NCBI GenBank assembly: GCA_031363085.1
Contig: JANLTU010000085.1
Location: forward strand, 1-28,402
DNA length: 28,402 nucleotides
Reading direction: 5' to 3'
Source: UBA6921 sp031363085
GTDB taxonomy: Bacteria > Pseudomonadota > Gammaproteobacteria > SG8-11
The notes beneath the pieces were generated by a model. The model worked only from the letters and a program-made list of their open reading frames with translations. It did not search any database and had not been told where the DNA came from. Positions 25,430 to 28,402 of the stretch are shown piece after piece; the stretch's first letter is position 1; every line of letters begins with the position of its first letter. The position numbers and the translations under genes were made by a program.

Positions 25430-25768
25430 ATGAAAGTCGCCTATATTTTTACCACCCAAGGGCATACGGTGTCCTACAAGCTCGGCAAAATGATCCTGCC
25501 GCAGCTCGAAGCAAACGCGCATGGCGTCGAGGTGGTGGGGATGTTCTTTTTTGAAGACAACAACTATGTGTTGGTAAAAGGCGACCCCATTGGCGAGCGT
25601 TTAGCGAAGGTCGCGAAAGAAAAAAACATTCTCCTGATGGGCTGCGACCAATGTTGCTACGAGCGAAATATTGATGGAAAGCTGGTTGCGGGAGCGGTGA
25701 TTGGTTGCTTCCCGAATCTATATTCGGCGTTGTCGGGCAACCCGCCGGACCAAGTCATTACACTTTAA
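25430..25768 (+). CDS. DsrE-family (SaoD-like) protein
   Basis: A 112-residue cytosolic protein with a DsrE/TusD-like fold: MKVAYIFTTQGHTVSYKLGK, EVVGMFFFEDNNYVL, GDPIGERLAKVAKEKNILLMGCDQCC, and a GCFPNLYSALSGNPPDQVITL end. It has four cysteines. Those at 72, 75 and 76 (GCDQCCYER) sit where DsrE-like proteins carry their reactive thiol, and Cys93 follows. It recalls the DsrE-related group called SaoD, though I remember those as longer in the middle. Sulfur or selenium transfer is plausible but unproven. AGAAGGA lies 8 bp before the ATG. It could partner TusE or the rhodanese protein elsewhere in the window (inference). Confidence 0.75.
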   Translation: MKVAYIFTTQGHTVSYKLGKMILPQLEANAHGVEVVGMFFFEDNNYVLVKGDPIGERLAKVAKEKNILLMGCDQCCYERNIDGKLVAGAVIGCFPNLYSALSGNPPDQVITL

Positions 25769-25824
25769 AAAATGCATAAAGCCGCAGCTTGGAAAACGGT
25801 AGCCCATCAGCGAGGAAGCTTCCT

Positions 25825-26142
25825 ATGTCCGCAGAAAAACACTACCAACAACTCACCCAACTTCTGGTAGAAAACAAAAACGTCGCCTCAAGCCAAATGT
25901 TCGGCAAGCCGTGCCTGAAAGTAAAAGGCAAAGCATTTTTGGCCCTGCACAAAACAACGCTGGTGTTCAAACTGTCGGGCGATAGCCACAAACTGGCCTT
26001 GGCGCAAAAAGGTGCCGTGTTGTGGGATCCTTCCGGCAAAGGCCGTCCGATGAAAGAGTGGGTGGCGATTCCGGCTGAAAATCTCAGCGATGCCGCAGCG
26101 CTGGCCAAGCAGGCGCTGGGCTATGTTGCAGAGTCGGCTTAG
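25825..26142 (+). CDS. TfoX N-terminal-like small protein
   Basis: A 105-residue cytosolic protein from ATG 25825, preceded by GAGGAAG; a TTG frame 36 bp upstream is less likely. The core (SSQMFGKPCLKVKGKAFLAL, TTLVFKLSG, WVAIPAENLSDAAALAKQAL) has the layout of TfoX_N or MmcQ/YjbR-like folds. Those contain an MFG motif followed by paired strands ending in a substrate- or partner-binding groove. It lacks the C-terminal TfoX part, so it is not a full competence regulator. It lies 56 bp after the DsrE-family gene. Function is unknown. Confidence 0.65.
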   Translation: MSAEKHYQQLTQLLVENKNVASSQMFGKPCLKVKGKAFLALHKTTLVFKLSGDSHKLALAQKGAVLWDPSGKGRPMKEWVAIPAENLSDAAALAKQALGYVAESA

Positions 26143-26187
26143 AACCTGTTGTTGAAGCTAACCGATAAATTCAAGGAGTGTGGCGTA

Positions 26188-26463
26188 ATGAGTGTGTTGC
26201 GAAACGGTATATTTGCACTGGTTTTTTTAGTGCTGGGCGGTTGCATGATGATGGATATGCACGGTTCGCACGGCGCGCCGATGGAGACCACCAGCGCCGG
26301 AACGGCCACGGCGTCGAAGGACAGCGCGCCGCCGGATGCACCCGCAACCGACAAGCGAGAGATGAAGCAGGAACATAGCGCGGCGGGTTCCGGGAACACC
26401 AGCAGCATGGCGATTATCGGCGGCGTGCTGATGGTGATCATGATGCTCGCCGTCATGCTTTGA
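26188..26463 (+). CDS. Small lipoprotein with C-terminal membrane helix
   Basis: A 91-residue protein from ATG 26188, preceded by AAGGAG at 9-bp spacing; a longer frame from 26149 is unlikely. The signal MSVLRNGIFALVFLVLGG leads to lipobox cysteine 19, followed by a Met/His-rich stretch (MMMDMHGSHGAPM) that could bind metal such as copper. Then comes a Ser/Thr/Ala/Lys linker, and a hydrophobic end MAIIGGVLMVIMMLAVML. Lipid anchor plus a C-terminal helix is an unusual pairing. The Met/His motif is visible, but metal binding is only an inference. Confidence 0.6.
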   Translation: MSVLRNGIFALVFLVLGGCMMMDMHGSHGAPMETTSAGTATASKDSAPPDAPATDKREMKQEHSAAGSGNTSSMAIIGGVLMVIMMLAVML

Positions 26464-26647
26464 TTGCATTTTTAAGTAGGGTCAGGCATTGGTTTTTTGA
26501 TCATGCGGCGCAGGCGCCAGAGCAGCATTGGGGGGTACGATCCACTGCAGCAACGGTGCTGCGCCGACGTTGAGTAGCGGCGCCACATCGGCATCAGTTT
26601 GGCATAGCCCCACGATCCGGCGAGTCTGGCGTTTACAATTGCGCTAT

Positions 26648-26665
26648 CTAGACTAGCTAGACTAG
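26648..26665 (+). repeat. Tandem 9-bp CTAG-rich repeat
   Basis: Two exact copies of CTAGACTAG stand side by side, giving four CTAG tetramers in 18 bp. CTAG is rare in most proteobacterial DNA. The region 26464-26758 has no supported gene. An open frame at 26472-26696 on the minus strand shows no recognisable feature, and a GGGTCAGGC piece (26479-26487) echoes the dispersed repeat. Confidence 0.5.
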
Positions 26666-26758
26666 ACGGTGTAACTCGCCCCGCGAGCGTGAACAAGAAA
26701 GTGTTAACAATAAATTTGACCGGTGCCTGGGAAGCATCGTGTGTGGGTTAGGTCGTGA

Positions 26759-28180
26759 TTAAAAATCCAGTTGGAGGCGCAACAAGAGCGTGGATTCGCT
26801 TTTGGTTGATTTAACGCTGCGCGCTTCGCCCAGGTTGTGTGCCAGTTCATTCGCGGTATAGGTGTGCATCCAGTCGAGCATGAAGCGCGCGACGGTATCG
26901 GGGTACCAATTGACGCCTAATATCCAGGTGTGGCCGGCATTCACATTCTTTGTCTGCTTAAGGGCTAGCCAGCCGGGATACAACCCATCGGTTTCAAAAA
27001 ATTTGCGATCTGCGTAGAACACCGAGTAACGCATGGCCAGCTCCCAAGCGCCGCTTCCGGCCACCGCCGGGTCATACGCGTGTTTGACACGTTGGCGATC
27101 AAATACGCCATTCTTGATGGTGCGTTGTTCGCCGGTCAGAAAGTAACTGCCAATCACGTAGTAGCCTTGGAATTTCACGTTGGCGGCAAAATTGTAGGCG
27201 GTGGCATAGTACTCCGCCTTGAGCATGGCCGGGCCTTTGACGAGGGTAAAATCGGTCGCCAGACGTTGGCGTGAATACTGGGTGTTTTCGGCTAATTCCG
27301 CCTTCAATAAAGACTGTACGCTCTTGCTTTCGGTCTTGAGCGTCAGCGTTTCGCCTTTAAGCGCGACCTGGTCGCCCCTGGAATAGGAGGCGCCGTACCA
27401 TAGATTCCATTCCCCCTCGACGCTTTTTTCCGGATTGCGTACCAAACGGACGGCGAGATCGACGTTGTCGGTGCCCGGGGTGTTTTCGCGCGCGCCGTTC
27501 ATGACCGCAAACTGATACGCATAGCGGCTGTCCCCAGTGCTGCCGTGCAGCATCAAGCCCCGGTCACGGCCGCTGCCGACTGCCGCTCCGATGGTCGAGT
27601 TTTCGGCGAATTCGCCGAATTTCGACGAGGTCGGGCCTTCGTTGCCGAAAGGGTAGGGGAATTGTCCAATGCGGATTTCCGTAGCCGGGAAGTAGCGCAG
27701 ATTGATGAAAGCGTCTTTGAGTTCGGCTTTGTTGGCGAATTCCGCCGTGAGCTTGGCTTGGTAAAACTCCGACAGCGTGACGCCTAATTCCAATTGGGCG
27801 CGGCGCACGTCGAACATGCGATTCTGTTGCTCTTGTGCGCTCCATAACCCCGCCGACGAGTAGTCGTAGGAGTGGCTATCGATCTGGATGCGGCCACCGA
27901 ATTTGAACACGTAATGCCGGTCGTGGGTCTGGATTCGCAAGCCTTCCTTCATGCTGGTGTACACATTGGTATAGGTGCTGAATTCGGTTTTTTTGTCTTC
28001 GGCTTTGTCTTCAGTTTTGTCTTCGACATCAGCCGCAGCGCAGGCCCCGCTGTATACGCTGAAGAGCACCAGCGCGGCGGCGGCGAGGTGCATCGACCTA
28101 AACAGAACGCCGCTCGTCCAGGCCGCCGCTCGCCAGCCTGGAAACAGTCGTTGGGGACTAAACACAGAGGTGTAGAACAT
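26759..28180 (-). CDS. OprO/OprP-type outer-membrane porin
   Basis: A 473-residue outer-membrane barrel of the phosphate-selective porin O/P family. ATG 28180 is chosen because AAGGA lies 7 bp upstream; a TTG five codons earlier is possible. The export signal is unusually long (MHLAAAALVLFSVYSGACAA at about residues 30-49 after a basic stretch). A charged Glu/Lys-rich linker (EDKTEDKAEDKKTE) follows, then barrel strands typical of the family: YVFKFGGRIQIDSHSYD, FDVRRAQLELGVTL, DAFINLRYFPATEIRIGQFP, YPFGNEGPTSSKF, RDRGLMLHG, and a final strand ending in Phe. Such porins pass anions, but specificity cannot be told. It overlaps by 23 bp the end of the gene upstream. Confidence 0.85.
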   Translation of the reverse strand: MFYTSVFSPQRLFPGWRAAAWTSGVLFRSMHLAAAALVLFSVYSGACAAADVEDKTEDKAEDKKTEFSTYTNVYTSMKEGLRIQTHDRHYVFKFGGRIQIDSHSYDYSSAGLWSAQEQQNRMFDVRRAQLELGVTLSEFYQAKLTAEFANKAELKDAFINLRYFPATEIRIGQFPYPFGNEGPTSSKFGEFAENSTIGAAVGSGRDRGLMLHGSTGDSRYAYQFAVMNGARENTPGTDNVDLAVRLVRNPEKSVEGEWNLWYGASYSRGDQVALKGETLTLKTESKSVQSLLKAELAENTQYSRQRLATDFTLVKGPAMLKAEYYATAYNFAANVKFQGYYVIGSYFLTGEQRTIKNGVFDRQRVKHAYDPAVAGSGAWELAMRYSVFYADRKFFETDGLYPGWLALKQTKNVNAGHTWILGVNWYPDTVARFMLDWMHTYTANELAHNLGEARSVKSTKSESTLLLRLQLDF

Positions 28181-28402
28181 CGCTGATTCCTTCAATCATG
28201 CATTGCCCGCTTTTCCAAATTAAAGTGGTCAGCGAGGCATTCTCGATATGAATCTCCCGGAATGCCGAGAGGGGTTTGCGCTGCGCCGCCAGCACCGCCA
28301 GCCGCGCAACGCCCACGTGGGTAATCGCCAGCATGGTGCCGGACTGCGCAGCGGCATGGCCAAGAAACGACTGCACGCGGTGCTGCATAGTACTGAGAGA
28401 TT
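28158..28402 (-). CDS. Histidine-phosphatase family protein, partial (5' end outside window)
   Basis: Only the last ~81 codons are present; the frame stays open to the window edge. The sequence MQHRVQSFLGHAAAQSG, TMLAITHVGVARLAVLAA and FREIHIENASLTTLIW matches the C-terminal third of phosphoglycerate-mutase-like phosphatases, whose second catalytic histidine lies in the [VI]TH segment. Here VGV replaces the common GGV. CobC/alpha-ribazole phosphatase-like or other small phosphatases end this way, so the substrate cannot be assigned. Its stop lies 23 bp inside the porin gene, so the two are probably cotranscribed. Confidence 0.65.
   Translation of the reverse strand, partial: SLSTMQHRVQSFLGHAAAQSGTMLAITHVGVARLAVLAAQRKPLSAFREIHIENASLTTLIWKSGQCMIEGISDVLHLCV
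28188..28192 (-). promoter_or_regulatory. Ribosome-binding site that sets the porin start
   Basis: On the minus strand AAGGA lies 7 bp before ATG 28180. It sits inside the end of the phosphatase gene, which fits coupled translation. Confidence 0.5.

Noticed and set aside
26472..26696. 74-codon minus-strand open frame in the gap before the porin
   Set aside because: No start context, no recognisable family, and part of it covers a dispersed-repeat fragment; at most a degraded remnant.

Overview
The window most likely comes from a Gammaproteobacterium with mid-to-high GC. The clearest sign is the gene order thiD-thiE-hemL, the arrangement known from Pseudomonas. It also carries hemJ, argH, an AcrAB-type efflux pair, a TusE/DsrC protein and an OprO/P-type porin. 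Species cannot be named from the sequence. I saw no tRNA, rRNA, CRISPR array, prophage or intact transposase.

Layout. Positions 45-1343 hold a secreted modular surface protein. Positions 1425-5887 (minus strand) hold a probable sulfur/redox operon: a DUF3683-type FAD/Fe-S oxidoreductase, TusE/DsrC and a 47-residue membrane peptide. A cNMP-binding plus rhodanese protein (6009-7100) diverges from it. Positions 7315-9924 look accessory: an exported ankyrin-repeat protein, a coupled small paralogue of its N-terminal domain, then a broken HigBA toxin-antitoxin module. A hybrid histidine kinase (9990-11792) and a LuxR-type response regulator (11988-12620) are divergently transcribed.

Positions 12746-14635 form a second accessory island. 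It has a small lipoprotein, a fibrinogen/intelectin-like secreted lectin that is a paralogue of the first gene in the window, and a relic of the 47-residue peptide gene. It is bracketed by inverted copies of a 22-bp repeat. A coiled-coil outer-membrane barrel protein follows.

Positions 15843-22946 (minus strand) carry an RND efflux permease and its membrane fusion protein, hemL (broken by one missing base), thiE and thiD. A decayed hemJ copy lies beside an intact hemJ. argH, a DsrE-family protein, a TfoX-N-like protein and a small lipoprotein follow on the plus strand. The window ends with a porin and the 3' part of a histidine-phosphatase gene on the minus strand.

Main points of interest: (i) two secreted proteins sharing an N-terminal stalk but carrying unrelated C-terminal domains, with a shared downstream flank 13 kb apart, which implies segmental duplication and domain exchange; (ii) an undescribed exported domain found both fused to ankyrin repeats and alone in a coupled gene; (iii) several decay events (hemL, hemJ copy, higBA).
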